From: Candidatus Brocadia sapporoensis
GTDB taxonomy: Bacteria > Planctomycetota > Brocadiia > Brocadiales > Brocadiaceae
Reading direction: 5' to 3'
Length of the DNA: 42,825 nucleotides
Assembly: GCF_001753675.2 (NCBI RefSeq)
Contig: NZ_MJUW02000056.1
Location: forward strand, 1-42,825
The notes beneath the pieces were generated by a model. That model worked only from the letters and a program-made list of their open reading frames with translations. It was not told the origin of the DNA and ran no database searches. This document shows, in pieces, positions 13,255 to 20,969 of this stretch. How positions within the stretch are numbered: the stretch's first letter is position 1; the number at the start of each line of letters is the position of its first letter. The translations under genes were made by a program, and so were the position numbers.

Positions 13255-13650
13255 ATGGCAACAGAAAATGGAGTACTGGATTTGTCGTTCGAGGCCGCAG
13301 AGAGCCTTACGAATGACCAGTACCGGTTTGTGGTGTTGACAACCGATAGTCCGGCAAAGGTACGCAGGCCGGACGCACAGAATGAAATCCCTTTTGGCGT
13401 TCTGCAAAACGCCCCTGCCTCCGGCGGAGCCGCTGTGGTGCGCAGGCTTGGAGTGACAAAATTGCAGGCAGGTGCCGCGTTAACGAACAACACCTTTGTG
13501 CGCATTGAGTACAATGACGCAGCAGACGCAGGCAAGGCTGTGCCCCTTGTGGCGAATGAAGGTTATGCGGTGGGCCTGGTGGTTGGCAGTGCATCGGCTG
13601 AGGATGATTTGGCGACCGTGGATCTGATACCGGCAACGCCGGGAATCTAA
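13255..13650 (+). CDS. Capsid decoration-like protein, paralogue 2
   Basis: A 131-residue protein of the same length as paralogue 1 and clearly homologous: MATENGVLDLSFEAAESLTN, then RRPDAQNEIPFGVLQNAPAS, GAAVVRRLGVTKLQ and DAADAGK. AAGGAGG precedes the ATG. The two genes are a tandem duplication with 15 bases between them. Two forms may occupy different capsid positions or be alternatives. The family assignment rests on position and fold pattern rather than an exact match. Confidence 0.7.
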   Translation: MATENGVLDLSFEAAESLTNDQYRFVVLTTDSPAKVRRPDAQNEIPFGVLQNAPASGGAAVVRRLGVTKLQAGAALTNNTFVRIEYNDAADAGKAVPLVANEGYAVGLVVGSASAEDDLATVDLIPATPGI

Positions 13651-13652
13651 CA

Positions 13653-13688
13653 GCATAAGTCATATAGGACTTATAGGACTTATTTTTT
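13653..13688 (+). repeat. TAGGAC-type spacer repeat, copy 3
   Basis: Three nearly tandem units: CATAAGTCATATAGGACTTA, then TAGGACTTATTTTTT. It lies between a TAA stop and the ribosome binding site of the exported protein gene. Confidence 0.7.
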
Positions 13689-13700
13689 GGGAGGAAGAAC

Positions 13701-14045
13701 ATGAAGAAGATTGGATATTTAGCAGGTATCCTGGCCATCCTGCTCATACCTGCAGGGGGTGCCCATGCCCAGAGCTATAAATTGATGACGACGGATGCCG
13801 GACAGAAGTTGTTTTTCGGATCAACAACGCTTGGCGTCGGATCAAAAACCGTAAATGTGTTGCCCACGGGGACGGTGACGTCGGCAGTTGCAGCAGTGTC
13901 GCAGGGTTTGCAATCAGGCACGGACACGGTACGGCTGGTCGTTACGAAATCTAAAGGCAATATCACGATACAAGCGTATTCAGCAGTGGGAACGAATACG
14001 TCGTCTACGGCAATTGTGGATTATATGGGCGTCGGAACGCCTTAA
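13701..14045 (+). CDS. Exported protein encoded within the capsid operon
   Basis: A 114-residue protein. Residues 1-23 are a textbook Sec signal peptide: MKKIG, a hydrophobic core YLAGILAILLIP and a cleavage site GGAHA-Q. The mature part (about 91 residues) is rich in Thr, Ser, Val and Gly, suggesting a small beta-protein. It has no cysteine and no further membrane span. GGGAGG lies nine bases upstream of the ATG. It sits between decoration and major capsid genes, where exported proteins are not expected. Possible roles are a cell-envelope or superinfection protein (inference). No family is recognised. Confidence 0.75.
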   Translation: MKKIGYLAGILAILLIPAGGAHAQSYKLMTTDAGQKLFFGSTTLGVGSKTVNVLPTGTVTSAVAAVSQGLQSGTDTVRLVVTKSKGNITIQAYSAVGTNTSSTAIVDYMGVGTP

Positions 14046-14075
14046 TTCAGTTATTATTTTCAGGAGGGTAACACA

Positions 14076-15053
14076 ATGACACAACCAAACACGCGGTCGC
14101 AGCTTGTTGCCGGGCCGCTGCAAAACGTAAGCATTGCATACCGCAACAAAAGCTACATAGCTGACAGGGTTTTTCCTATTATTGACAACGTGCCGCCGGA
14201 TGCGAAGATTGCCCGATATCTCAAAGGCGCATGGTTCAGGGATGAGGCCGGGATTCGTGGCCCGGGTGCACGGGCAAACCGCGGGGGATATCCAGTGGAT
14301 TACCTGGATATTTCAACCGTAGAATACGCTTTTGCAAAGGAAGTGACGGACGAAGACAGGGAAATTGCGAGGCTGGGCAATGCTCCACCGCTGAACCCTG
14401 ATCAGGACGCTATAGAGTTTGCAACGGACAAGATAGATTTAAAAAAGGAGCGCAGGACGGCCGCCATTGTGCTTGGTTCTACCTGGTCTGGTGCTGCCGG
14501 TGAAGATGCGGATGGGAAATGGGCTGCCGGTACCGGAAACACATTCCTGGAGGACGTGAGGCTGAGGGTGGGAACGATACGCGCAAATACCGGGATGAAA
14601 CCCAATGTCCTGGTTGTGGATTTTGGCACCTACAACAGCCTTAAAGAAGAGTCCACGGTCCTGAGCAAGATTCAATATACTGAACGTGCTGTATTAACAA
14701 AGGAGCTCCTTGCAGCCATCCTTGAGCTTGATGAAGTGCTTATCGGTGAAGCAATATACTCCACAGCGAAGGAAAAGAAGGACGGTACGGACTTTACGGC
14801 AAGCAACATTTGGGAAAAGAATGCCGGTAAAGGCTCCGCATTTCTCTTCTACCGTCCGCCAGTTGCAGGACTCAAGACCCTGAGTGCGGGTTATCAGGCC
14901 CGGAAGTCATATCTCCAGGGCGGAGGAAGGCGAATAACCACCTGGAGAGAACCGGCAGAACACCAGGATGTTTATGAGGTGGCCGAAGAGACGCACATCC
15001 TTCAGGTCGGAGCCGATCTGGGATTTCTCTGGTACGACACGCTTTCAACATAG
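14076..15053 (+). CDS. Major capsid protein
   Basis: A 325-residue protein by size and position: after protease, scaffold and decoration genes, before DUF1320. Useful segments are SIAYRNKSYIADRVFPIID near the N terminus (about 19-37), EVTDEDREIARLGN (about 89-102) and KPNVLVVDFGTYNSL (about 180-194). Near the C terminus come FLFYRPP and QARKSYLQGGGRRITTWREP (about 273-297) with a final VEVAEETHILQ-like strand, the typical order of HK97-fold capsids of transposable phages. Mass should be near 36 kDa. AGGAGG precedes the ATG at 14076. No N-terminal delta domain is obvious, in keeping with a separate scaffold. Confidence 0.85.
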   Translation: MTQPNTRSQLVAGPLQNVSIAYRNKSYIADRVFPIIDNVPPDAKIARYLKGAWFRDEAGIRGPGARANRGGYPVDYLDISTVEYAFAKEVTDEDREIARLGNAPPLNPDQDAIEFATDKIDLKKERRTAAIVLGSTWSGAAGEDADGKWAAGTGNTFLEDVRLRVGTIRANTGMKPNVLVVDFGTYNSLKEESTVLSKIQYTERAVLTKELLAAILELDEVLIGEAIYSTAKEKKDGTDFTASNIWEKNAGKGSAFLFYRPPVAGLKTLSAGYQARKSYLQGGGRRITTWREPAEHQDVYEVAEETHILQVGADLGFLWYDTLST

Positions 15054-15070
15054 GTCTTATAGGTTATATA
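15050..15070 (+). repeat. TAGGTC-type spacer repeat, copy 4
   Basis: Starts at the TAG stop of the major capsid gene (TAGGTCTTATAGGTTATAT) and fills the gap up to the ATG of the next gene. Confidence 0.6.
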
Positions 15071-15498
15071 TGTCCTATTCCAATTTAACAGACATTGAAA
15101 AGCTGCTTCCGGAAACGGCAATCATTCAATTGACGGATGATGAAAATATCGGTACAGCAAATGAAACACGGGTAAATGAATCTATCGCACAGGCCGATGC
15201 GGAGATTGACAGCTATTGCGGGGGACGGTACACCGTCCCCTTTGCTGCCGTGCCAGATATTGTGAAGAAGATATCCGTGGACATCGCCATTTACAACCTC
15301 TATTCGAGAAGAGTTGAGGAGATACCGGAAACCAGGGCAGAGAGGTATAAGAATGCGATACGGCAATTGGGCGACATTGCATCGGGCAGGATATCCATCG
15401 GAGAACCCGGTAGTATTGTAACCGAGGCTGGCGGGGTGCAGACAAACACAACGATGGACGACAGGGTCTTTACGAAAGGCACGATGGTGAGTTTCTGA
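15070..15498 (+). CDS. DUF1320 family head-tail connector (Mu gp36-like)
   Basis: A 142-residue protein with the DUF1320 pattern: an N-terminal helix YSNLTDIEKLLPE, then ETRVNESIAQADAEIDSYCG (about 38-57), GRYTVPF, and a helical core VKKISVDIAIYNLYSRR (about 70-86) followed by YKNAIRQLGDIASGRISIG. Mu gp36 belongs to this family and joins head and tail. The ATG at 15070 is placed at the end of the AT-rich spacer; no strong Shine-Dalgarno is seen. The frame is open upstream inside the capsid gene. Confidence 0.8.
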   Translation: MSYSNLTDIEKLLPETAIIQLTDDENIGTANETRVNESIAQADAEIDSYCGGRYTVPFAAVPDIVKKISVDIAIYNLYSRRVEEIPETRAERYKNAIRQLGDIASGRISIGEPGSIVTEAGGVQTNTTMDDRVFTKGTMVSF

Positions 15499-15499
15499 T

Positions 15500-15937
15500 A
15501 TGACATACTCTATAGCGCAAATCGAAGATTCGATTGTTGTATATTTGCAATCGTTCGCTCCGCTCAGCAGTGTTTGCAAGACGATCTCGTCATATCACGG
15601 AGAGATTGACGATCTCGTGTCACAGGCGTCGCAGCTCATTATTCGCTTGCCTGCCATTTACGTGCTCTATGGCGGATCCAATTTCGATGAGACGGCCAAC
15701 CGCTCGTATGACGAGGAGGCGAGTTTTACGGTAATCGTTATCGCAAAGGATTTGCGGGGTAATGACAAGCTGCGGGCGGCCATATATCCGATCCTGGAAG
15801 ATGTTAAAACACGCCTGACCGACAATGATCTTGGAATGGATATTGAGCCGCTTCATCCGGTGCGGATAGAGCCAACATTGATTACCAGGGCATTCAGTAT
15901 TTATAGCTTCGACATACAGACGTCATTTTCATGGTGA
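15500..15937 (+). CDS. DUF1834 family protein (Mu gp37-like)
   Basis: A 145-residue protein with the DUF1834 layout: an N-terminal helix SIAQIEDSIVVYLQSF, a central beta strand LPAIYVLYGGSNFDET with FTVIVIAKDLRGND, a helix LRAAIYPILEDVKTRL and a final sheet. Mu gp37 is the neighbour of gp36 in phage Mu, and the order is kept here. Its likely job is tail terminator or connector. One base separates its start from the preceding stop. Confidence 0.75.
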   Translation: MTYSIAQIEDSIVVYLQSFAPLSSVCKTISSYHGEIDDLVSQASQLIIRLPAIYVLYGGSNFDETANRSYDEEASFTVIVIAKDLRGNDKLRAAIYPILEDVKTRLTDNDLGMDIEPLHPVRIEPTLITRAFSIYSFDIQTSFSW

Positions 15938-16059
15938 AAGAAACCATCGTGAACGTTATAGATTCCTGGCATTATTTAGAAGCGTTTCTGTTTCTTATGG
16001 CGCTTTATATAGTGGTCCGTGCGTCTGTACGGTGTTTATTATTTTTATGGGAGGAATGA
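15931..16059 (+). CDS. 42-residue membrane peptide containing a repeat-derived segment
   Basis: An ATG at 15931 overlaps the DUF1834 stop (ATGGTGA). The peptide is MVKETIVNVIDSWHYLEAFL, then FLMALYIVVRASVRCLLFL and WEE. One hydrophobic helix covers about residues 18-40. The VRASV part is encoded by a half-copy of the AGACGCAC palindrome family (16017-16030), in the same frame as in the scaffold gene. The stop overlaps the ribosome binding site GGGAGGAATGA of the next gene. Whether it is expressed is uncertain. Overlap with both neighbours is the best support. Confidence 0.4.
   Translation: MVKETIVNVIDSWHYLEAFLFLMALYIVVRASVRCLLFLWEE
16017..16030 (+). repeat. Palindromic repeat (AGACGCAC family), half-copy E
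   Basis: CCGTGCGTCTGTAC equals the right half of copies A-C. The left arm is missing, so the copy cannot form the hairpin. Confidence 0.65.
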
Positions 16060-16063
16060 GATT

Positions 16064-16291
16064 ATGTATCGCCTGAAACCTAATGTTCCGGATTTCGAAG
16101 TAGTTGACGGCCCATATGCCGGGCGGAAATATACGTCAGGCCAAATCTACAACGAAATACCAGCGGAAGAACGGCATAAATTTGACCCGGAATTTACTCC
16201 TTCTTTATTCCCCTCCGAAGGAGAACCATTGTCCCCCGCTGGCGGGGGTGCAGGGGGTGGAAAAAAGAAGAAAGTGGAGGTTAACCAATGA
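16064..16291 (+). CDS. Small head-tail region protein with repeat-encoded tail
   Basis: A 75-residue protein. Residues 1-46 (MYRLKPNVPDFEVVDGPYAG, then KYTSGQIYNEIPAEE) resemble the small DUF2635-type proteins next to tail tube genes, a short beta unit of unknown job. Residues 47-75 (FPSEGEPLSPAGGGAGGGKK) are low complexity and coded by GC palindromes (16233-16248). This suggests that repeat insertion replaced or extended the C terminus. GGGAGG precedes the ATG. The stop overlaps the tail tube start (ATGA). Confidence 0.6.
   Translation: MYRLKPNVPDFEVVDGPYAGRKYTSGQIYNEIPAEERHKFDPEFTPSLFPSEGEPLSPAGGGAGGGKKKKVEVNQ
16233..16248. repeat. GC-rich palindrome in coding sequence
   Basis: CCCCCGC-TG-GCGGGGG is a perfect inverted repeat, preceded by CCCCTCCGAAGGAG, which is also partly symmetric. 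It is read in-frame as SPAGGG. Confidence 0.75.
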
Positions 16292-17556
16292 CCAGGAATT
16301 ATCTTGCCAATTATGACCTGCTGGCCGTCTCCGCAAATACAAAAGAAACGGCATTAAACACGGAACAAACCTTAGACACCTCGCTGCTCATAGACAAATC
16401 CAATATCCTGCAGTTAGACAAGCGCCGGGAGAGTAATTCCGATGAGCTGACCGGAAAGGAAGAGGCAGACACCGTCTACGACCTTGGCTCCCTCTCCGCG
16501 GCCACCCTCGATTTCCCGAAGGCGCAGGCTCAGCACTTTGCCTTTGGGCTTACTTACGGGCTGGGCACAAGAAGCACTGCGGGATGGGGCGGAGGCTATA
16601 AACACACCATAACGCCAACAAGCGATATCACAAACCCGACATTTACGGCAGCCATGCGCCTCGGCTCTACGATCCTTAAGCGCCGGTTTGCATCCAACAT
16701 AATCGACACCCTGACGGCCACCTTTGAAAAAGACGCCTGGGCAAAGCTGTCTCTGGGCATCAAAGGCACGGGGAAGTATACCGATAACGTAACAACGGAA
16801 AAAGTAACGGCGGATTATAACGCCACCACCTTCACCCTTGCAGCCAATGGCGTGCAGGGAAGCACGGCAGCGCTGCGCCTGGACAACGTCCATAGGATAA
16901 GGGTGCAGGTGCCGGCGACAAACGAGTGGAAAGAGGTCGTGTATACTGTGGTATCCGATGCAACGCCTGCCGTGATAACCTTCACGGCGCCCGGAGGCGC
17001 AGCGACGCCCACTACGTATGAAATTATGTATGTGCCCACGGAAGCGGCATGGTGCACGTTCCCGGCCAGAGTGGTTGAACCACCGCTCAGGACGGCCGGA
17101 CTTGTGTTTAAAATCGGCGGAAAGTGGGACGGTTCTGCATTTAATGGCGGGCGCACGTTAAGCGCCGAGGTTTCTTCCGTGGAATATAACCTGAATAATC
17201 AAATGCTGGTTGAGTTTCGCATCGGGGGAAACGATACTTATGCGAACTATATCCTGAGGCAGGGCAGGTTGCAGACATTGAAGCTGAACCGTGAGGCGAG
17301 GGATTTCATCCTGCAGCAGCACATGATCGATAATGAATATTTCGGCGTGCAGATCAACGCCGTGGGGGCTGAGTTTGAATCCGGCAAGAACTATTATGCC
17401 AATCTCGTGTTCCCGCGCTGCAACGTGCTCAAGGCCCCTCTGAGCGTCAACGGCAAGGTGCTGGCTGAGGCGGGGGATATTGCCGTGCTGGAAGATGACA
17501 CGTATGGTTCCGTCTGGGCACAGGTGGCCAATAAAGTGGCCACGTATGGGGCGTAA
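16288..17556 (+). CDS. Major tail tube protein
   Basis: A 422-residue protein starting MTRNYLANYDLLAVSANTKE, with LNTEQTLDTSLLIDKSNILQ (about 24-43), typical of the tail tube proteins of B3-like transposable siphophages. Then DLGSLSAATLDFPKAQAQHF (about 67-86), a central beta region, and a C-terminal GKNYYANLVFPRCNVLKAPLS strand (about 368-388). A long Thr/Val-rich insertion (about 165-255) looks like an added Ig-like surface domain. It polymerises into the non-contractile tube around the tape measure. ATGA overlap with the preceding stop. Confidence 0.8.
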   Translation: MTRNYLANYDLLAVSANTKETALNTEQTLDTSLLIDKSNILQLDKRRESNSDELTGKEEADTVYDLGSLSAATLDFPKAQAQHFAFGLTYGLGTRSTAGWGGGYKHTITPTSDITNPTFTAAMRLGSTILKRRFASNIIDTLTATFEKDAWAKLSLGIKGTGKYTDNVTTEKVTADYNATTFTLAANGVQGSTAALRLDNVHRIRVQVPATNEWKEVVYTVVSDATPAVITFTAPGGAATPTTYEIMYVPTEAAWCTFPARVVEPPLRTAGLVFKIGGKWDGSAFNGGRTLSAEVSSVEYNLNNQMLVEFRIGGNDTYANYILRQGRLQTLKLNREARDFILQQHMIDNEYFGVQINAVGAEFESGKNYYANLVFPRCNVLKAPLSVNGKVLAEAGDIAVLEDDTYGSVWAQVANKVATYGA

Positions 17557-17560
17557 TGAA

Positions 17561-17959
17561 ATGGGAAAAAAATACACAATCGGCAATAAAACCTATATCC
17601 AGAAACCGCTCGTCTGGGGGCAGATAAAGCAGATCATACCCCTGTTTCAGTCATTCACGGTACTGGAGCAGATTAATTATGCTTCCATTGCAGGCATTCT
17701 TGGCGACAATCTGTCAAAATTCCTTGCCATTGTGCTTACGGAAGAGGGGCAGGAGATCCGGAAAAAGAACCTTGACGAAGTGATTTCGGCAATTGAATAT
17801 GAGATCACGGCCGAACAGGTCGTGCAAGTGGTGGAAGATTTTTTCGTCTGCAACCCGGCAGCGTCACTCTTGGAAAGGCTGACGGGGATCATGGCGGGGA
17901 TGAAGATGCCGACTGGATCGAACCGGCAATCATCGCCCTTGCAGGCGGAGACATTATAA
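17561..17959 (+). CDS. Tail assembly chaperone (gpG-type)
   Basis: A 132-residue protein beginning MGKKYTIGNKTYIQKPLVWG, with a helical core (QIKQIIPLFQSFTVLEQINY, then LDEVISAIEYEITAEQVVQV) and VVEDFFVCNP (about 89-98). Its place between tail tube and tape measure genes is that of the lambda G/GT chaperones. The ATG follows the tail tube stop by two bases. A perfectly phased T-TTT-TTC heptamer (17839-17845) and a later GGGG run lie where a -1 shift would join it to the open frame ending at 18192. The 0-frame C terminus after about residue 115 is low complexity. Confidence 0.7.
   Translation: MGKKYTIGNKTYIQKPLVWGQIKQIIPLFQSFTVLEQINYASIAGILGDNLSKFLAIVLTEEGQEIRKKNLDEVISAIEYEITAEQVVQVVEDFFVCNPAASLLERLTGIMAGMKMPTGSNRQSSPLQAETL
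17839..17845 (+). promoter_or_regulatory. Candidate -1 programmed frameshift heptamer
   Basis: T TTT TTC in the zero frame (codons GAT TTT TTC of the chaperone) fits the X_XXY_YYZ rule. The -1 frame is open from about 17800 to 18192 and has no ATG of its own. A second possible slip point is the GGGG at about 17896-17899. Placing the shift there would keep more of the well-formed zero frame. Confidence 0.5.
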
Positions 17960-18192
17960 AAAGGGACGATATCCTTTGGCATTATACGCCTGAGGAATGC
18001 AAGCCCTGGCTTGAGTACCGGAGCCGTGAAATATTGTTCCGCGAGTCTGTGCTGGCGTTTATGGGAGCAGGAAATGACGGGAAGGCAAAGAAAAAGGGAA
18101 AGGGATGCGATGCCAGGCAAAAGGCTGTGTGTAAATATGAGTATGGCGAGTTCTTTGAATGGGCGTGCGGGAATTGCACTACCCGAAAATGA
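17845..18192 (+). CDS. Frameshift extension of the tail chaperone (gpT-type)
   Basis: The -1 frame from the slippery site reads through DADWIEPAIIALAGGDIIKR, ILWHYTPEECKPWLEYRSRE and a basic, cysteine-containing tail (KAKKKGKGCDARQKAVCKYE, EFFEWACGNCTTRK). The composition is that of a real protein, there is no in-frame ATG, and the preceding gene ends early in low-complexity sequence. By analogy with lambda gpGT this would be made as a fusion of about 210 residues and would recruit the tape measure. The exact shift point is uncertain. Confidence 0.6.
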   Translation, partial: RLQPGSVTLGKADGDHGGDEDADWIEPAIIALAGGDIIKRDDILWHYTPEECKPWLEYRSREILFRESVLAFMGAGNDGKAKKKGKGCDARQKAVCKYEYGEFFEWACGNCTTRK

Positions 18193-18422
18193 GAACGAAT
18201 ATTACAACAATAATCAGCGCAATTACGGGTGGTTCCTTGTACAGGTGGCGAAATGAAAGGGAACTGGCGTTGGCAGGTTGTTGCGGTTGCCTTTCTGCAG
18301 ATATCCGGCGGCAATTGCTGAATGTCTGTTTGCAATGCAGCCAGGAGCGTAAGGCGCACAAAAAAGCGATAAAAAATATTGCTGGTCCCATAAGAAAAAG
18401 TATAACAGGAAAACAGATATGA
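18189..18422 (+). CDS. Small cysteine-rich protein coupled to the tape measure gene
   Basis: A 77-residue protein starting at an ATG that overlaps the previous stop (ATGA) and ending with a stop that overlaps the tape measure start (ATGA). The middle holds LAGCCGCLSADIRRQLLNVC and LQCSQERKAHKKA: five cysteines in about 22 residues, possibly a metal-binding knuckle. The C terminus is basic (KAIKNIAGPIRKSITGKQI). No family is recognised. The double coupling is the main evidence that it is translated. Confidence 0.5.
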   Translation: MRTNITTIISAITGGSLYRWRNERELALAGCCGCLSADIRRQLLNVCLQCSQERKAHKKAIKNIAGPIRKSITGKQI

Positions 18423-20365
18423 GTCAACGAGTAGATTTAATCATCAGTTGTGTCAATAATACCAATAAAGCGCTCCAGGAAATTACCTCATCATTTCAGG
18501 GTCTGGCCGCAAAAGTTGCCGTGTGGAACTATTCATTTCAATCCGTTGCCGGCAATATCGGCAAGGCTTATGACCTGCTCCTGGCAAAGACCGTTGCCAC
18601 GGGAGACGCCCTCTATAAAATGAGCCAGCGCACCGGCATGAGCGTGGAGGCGTTGTACGAGCTGAAATCCGTTGCTGAGTCCTCGGATATCGGCTTTGAT
18701 GAGATGGGCATGGCAATTGGCGCACTATCCAGAAACCTGCTGGAGGCCAAGACCAAGGCTGGCGACGCTCGGGCAATATTTCAGACGCTCGGAATTGATA
18801 CGGCAAAACCACTTGGGGACGTTATAAAAGACCTGGCGGTGCGATTCTCCCAAATGCGGGACGGCGAGGATAAAATGGCGCTGTCGATGCAGCTGTTTGG
18901 GCGGAGCGGATCGCAGATCATACCCGTGCTTAACGATATAGCGCAGGGAGGCCAGAACATTGCAAAGGCATTCTCCGAAGAATCCGCTTTGGCGGCCAAT
19001 AAATTCAGCAGTAATATCGGCGCTTTAAAACGCAATATGAGCGAGCTGACATACGCCATTGGCAATGAGCTTATGCCGACACTCAATAAGATGTTTGACG
19101 TCCTGAACTCATCTGCGGTAAAAAGCCTTGCCCCGATATTCAATGCATTTGCCGCGATTGGCCTGGTAAACAAGGGCATCAATAAGGCGCTTGATTACAC
19201 GATGGGCAGGGAGATCCCGGAAGTCAATGCCGCTATTGCGCCAGGGGAGCGGAAGTCGGTTGCGCCGAAAATAACCACGGAGAGTGAGCAGAAACAAATA
19301 AGCGATGACCGCCGCAAGTGGATGGAATGGGAATGGCAGTATGCCGATACCGTGGATAAGGCAGGGCAGGAAATCCTGGACAACTTAGACAAACGGGACA
19401 AGGCCGAGAAAGAGCACGCAAGGACACTCCAGGCAGCCCGTGAGGCTGAAATCCAATTGCAAATCAAAGAGATAGACCTTTCACAGCAAAACCTTGCTAT
19501 AAACAAGCCCGAAGCCACGCGGCAGCGGGTGCAGCTATATAAGGAGCTCCAGAAAATACAAGAAGAGTATCTTGCCGGGCTGGACAAGGAGAAAGACCCT
19601 GCATCCTGGTACGCACAACAGAATGCTATTAACGAGACAAGGCAGGCACTTGTTGAGCTTAATCTGGCCATGAAGGAGCAGTTCGGCACGCTTTCGGAAG
19701 GCATGGTTTATGGTTTTGGAAAGTATATGCAGGACGCTAATACAGCCTTTCAATCGGGCGCTCAGTTTGCAAAAGACGCAGCCCAGGCAATGCATGATTC
19801 ATTTCAGCAGGTTTTCTTTGACGGCCTGCAGCTTAAGTTTAAATCGCTGGGAGACTATTTTAAAGGCTTCCTGAAAACGATACAGCAGGCATGGGCAAAG
19901 GCCATGGCCGATATGATGAGCAAGGCAATGGGTGCTGGCTTTGATTGGCTTGGGGGCTTGCTGGGCATTGCAGGGGCCGGATTAGGCGGCGGGTTTGGTG
20001 GTGGAGAAAGCGGAGGACTTGCAATTTTTGGGCATTCCGGAGGAAGAGTTTCAGCAAATGGAATCATTCCCAGGTTTCACGCTGGCGGACTGTCCGGGGA
20101 CGAAGTGCCTGCGATCCTGCAAAGAGGTGAATACGTAGTGAGCAGGCGTGGAGTCGATATGCTCGACAAGATTAATAATGGGCAATTCGGCGGGGGAAAA
20201 GACCCCGCCATGATTGTTCAACAAACAGTAAATTTTAATGTCTCGTCGCTGGACGGACAGGATTCAGCGCGAGTATTGAAGAATCAGGCTGGGACTATCC
20301 GGCAAATAGTCAGCGAGGGTATTCAGCAATCAAGGACATACGCCAGCCAGATAAGAGGAGGGTAG
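18419..20365 (+). CDS. Tail tape measure protein
   Basis: A 648-residue protein. N-terminal helices (VNNTNKALQEITSSFQGLAA) are followed by the conserved tape measure core ALYKMSQRTGMSVEALYELK (about 61-80) with FDEMGMAIGALSRNL, then LFGRSGSQIIPVLNDIAQGG (about 159-178). The middle (about 285-430) is a charged coiled coil, followed by a hydrophobic Gly-rich stretch (about 510-540, possibly membrane-inserting). The C-terminal module FHAGGLSGDEVPAILQRGEY, VVSRRGVDML is common in tape measures. The short length (648) predicts a tail of roughly 100 nm by the usual rule of about 1.5 angstroms per residue. Confidence 0.88.
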   Translation: MSQRVDLIISCVNNTNKALQEITSSFQGLAAKVAVWNYSFQSVAGNIGKAYDLLLAKTVATGDALYKMSQRTGMSVEALYELKSVAESSDIGFDEMGMAIGALSRNLLEAKTKAGDARAIFQTLGIDTAKPLGDVIKDLAVRFSQMRDGEDKMALSMQLFGRSGSQIIPVLNDIAQGGQNIAKAFSEESALAANKFSSNIGALKRNMSELTYAIGNELMPTLNKMFDVLNSSAVKSLAPIFNAFAAIGLVNKGINKALDYTMGREIPEVNAAIAPGERKSVAPKITTESEQKQISDDRRKWMEWEWQYADTVDKAGQEILDNLDKRDKAEKEHARTLQAAREAEIQLQIKEIDLSQQNLAINKPEATRQRVQLYKELQKIQEEYLAGLDKEKDPASWYAQQNAINETRQALVELNLAMKEQFGTLSEGMVYGFGKYMQDANTAFQSGAQFAKDAAQAMHDSFQQVFFDGLQLKFKSLGDYFKGFLKTIQQAWAKAMADMMSKAMGAGFDWLGGLLGIAGAGLGGGFGGGESGGLAIFGHSGGRVSANGIIPRFHAGGLSGDEVPAILQRGEYVVSRRGVDMLDKINNGQFGGGKDPAMIVQQTVNFNVSSLDGQDSARVLKNQAGTIRQIVSEGIQQSRTYASQIRGG

Positions 20366-20366
20366 C

Positions 20367-20969
20367 GTGGCCGATTTCAATCGCATATTCAATCCAACAG
20401 AACATACCTACCCTGAATTTCCGACCGGCTTTGAGTCGTGGTCTATAAGCGGCAAGGCGCAATTTGACACGGCCTTGCAGGTGGGCAGGCAATGGACGGA
20501 GAAATACGGCATCATCCCGGCAAAAGACGCAAACGCAAGGTCTTTTTTTTCCTATATCAACGAACTGTATCACGCCAGGACGATATTTGACATAGTACAC
20601 CTGGACATGCAGACTCCGGCAAATGCGCCAATTACCGGCGCTATTAGCGTAAATGGCGCTAATCAAACCGGCACAATGATCAACGTAACCAGTACGCTCA
20701 ATAAGATCTTAAAAGCCGGAGACATTATAAAATTTGCCGGATTAAATCTTGTTTACAACATCAAGACCGACATGACATCGCCAACAGCCGGATCAATCAG
20801 CATATATCCGCCAATCTTTGCCGGTGGAAGCCCATCTAATGGTGCAACAATCACGATTACGGGGGTAAAATTCAGAGCTGCTTTAACCGGATCTCTTAAG
20901 ATGCCTGCTCGCTCTGGCGGAACTACTTACTACGCCGGCCTGACTTTAACCTTTAGGGAATGCCCATGA
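20367..20969 (+). CDS. Distal tail protein-like
   Basis: A 200-residue protein with a GTG start after GAGGAGG. Residues 1-75 (FNRIFNPTEHTYPEFPTGFE, then FFSYINELYHARTIFDIVHL) are followed by a beta domain with AISVNGANQTGTMINVTSTL and LKAGDIIKFAGLNLVYNIKT (about 95-140), a common module in distal tail proteins of transposable siphophages. It comes directly after the tape measure, where the distal tail ring is encoded. The stop overlaps the next ATG (ATGA). Confidence 0.6.
   Translation: MADFNRIFNPTEHTYPEFPTGFESWSISGKAQFDTALQVGRQWTEKYGIIPAKDANARSFFSYINELYHARTIFDIVHLDMQTPANAPITGAISVNGANQTGTMINVTSTLNKILKAGDIIKFAGLNLVYNIKTDMTSPTAGSISIYPPIFAGGSPSNGATITITGVKFRAALTGSLKMPARSGGTTYYAGLTLTFRECP

Noticed and set aside
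18011-18256. 81-codon frame between chaperone and tape measure
   Set aside because: It overlaps the -1 chaperone frame and the coupled Cys-rich gene, both with better evidence.
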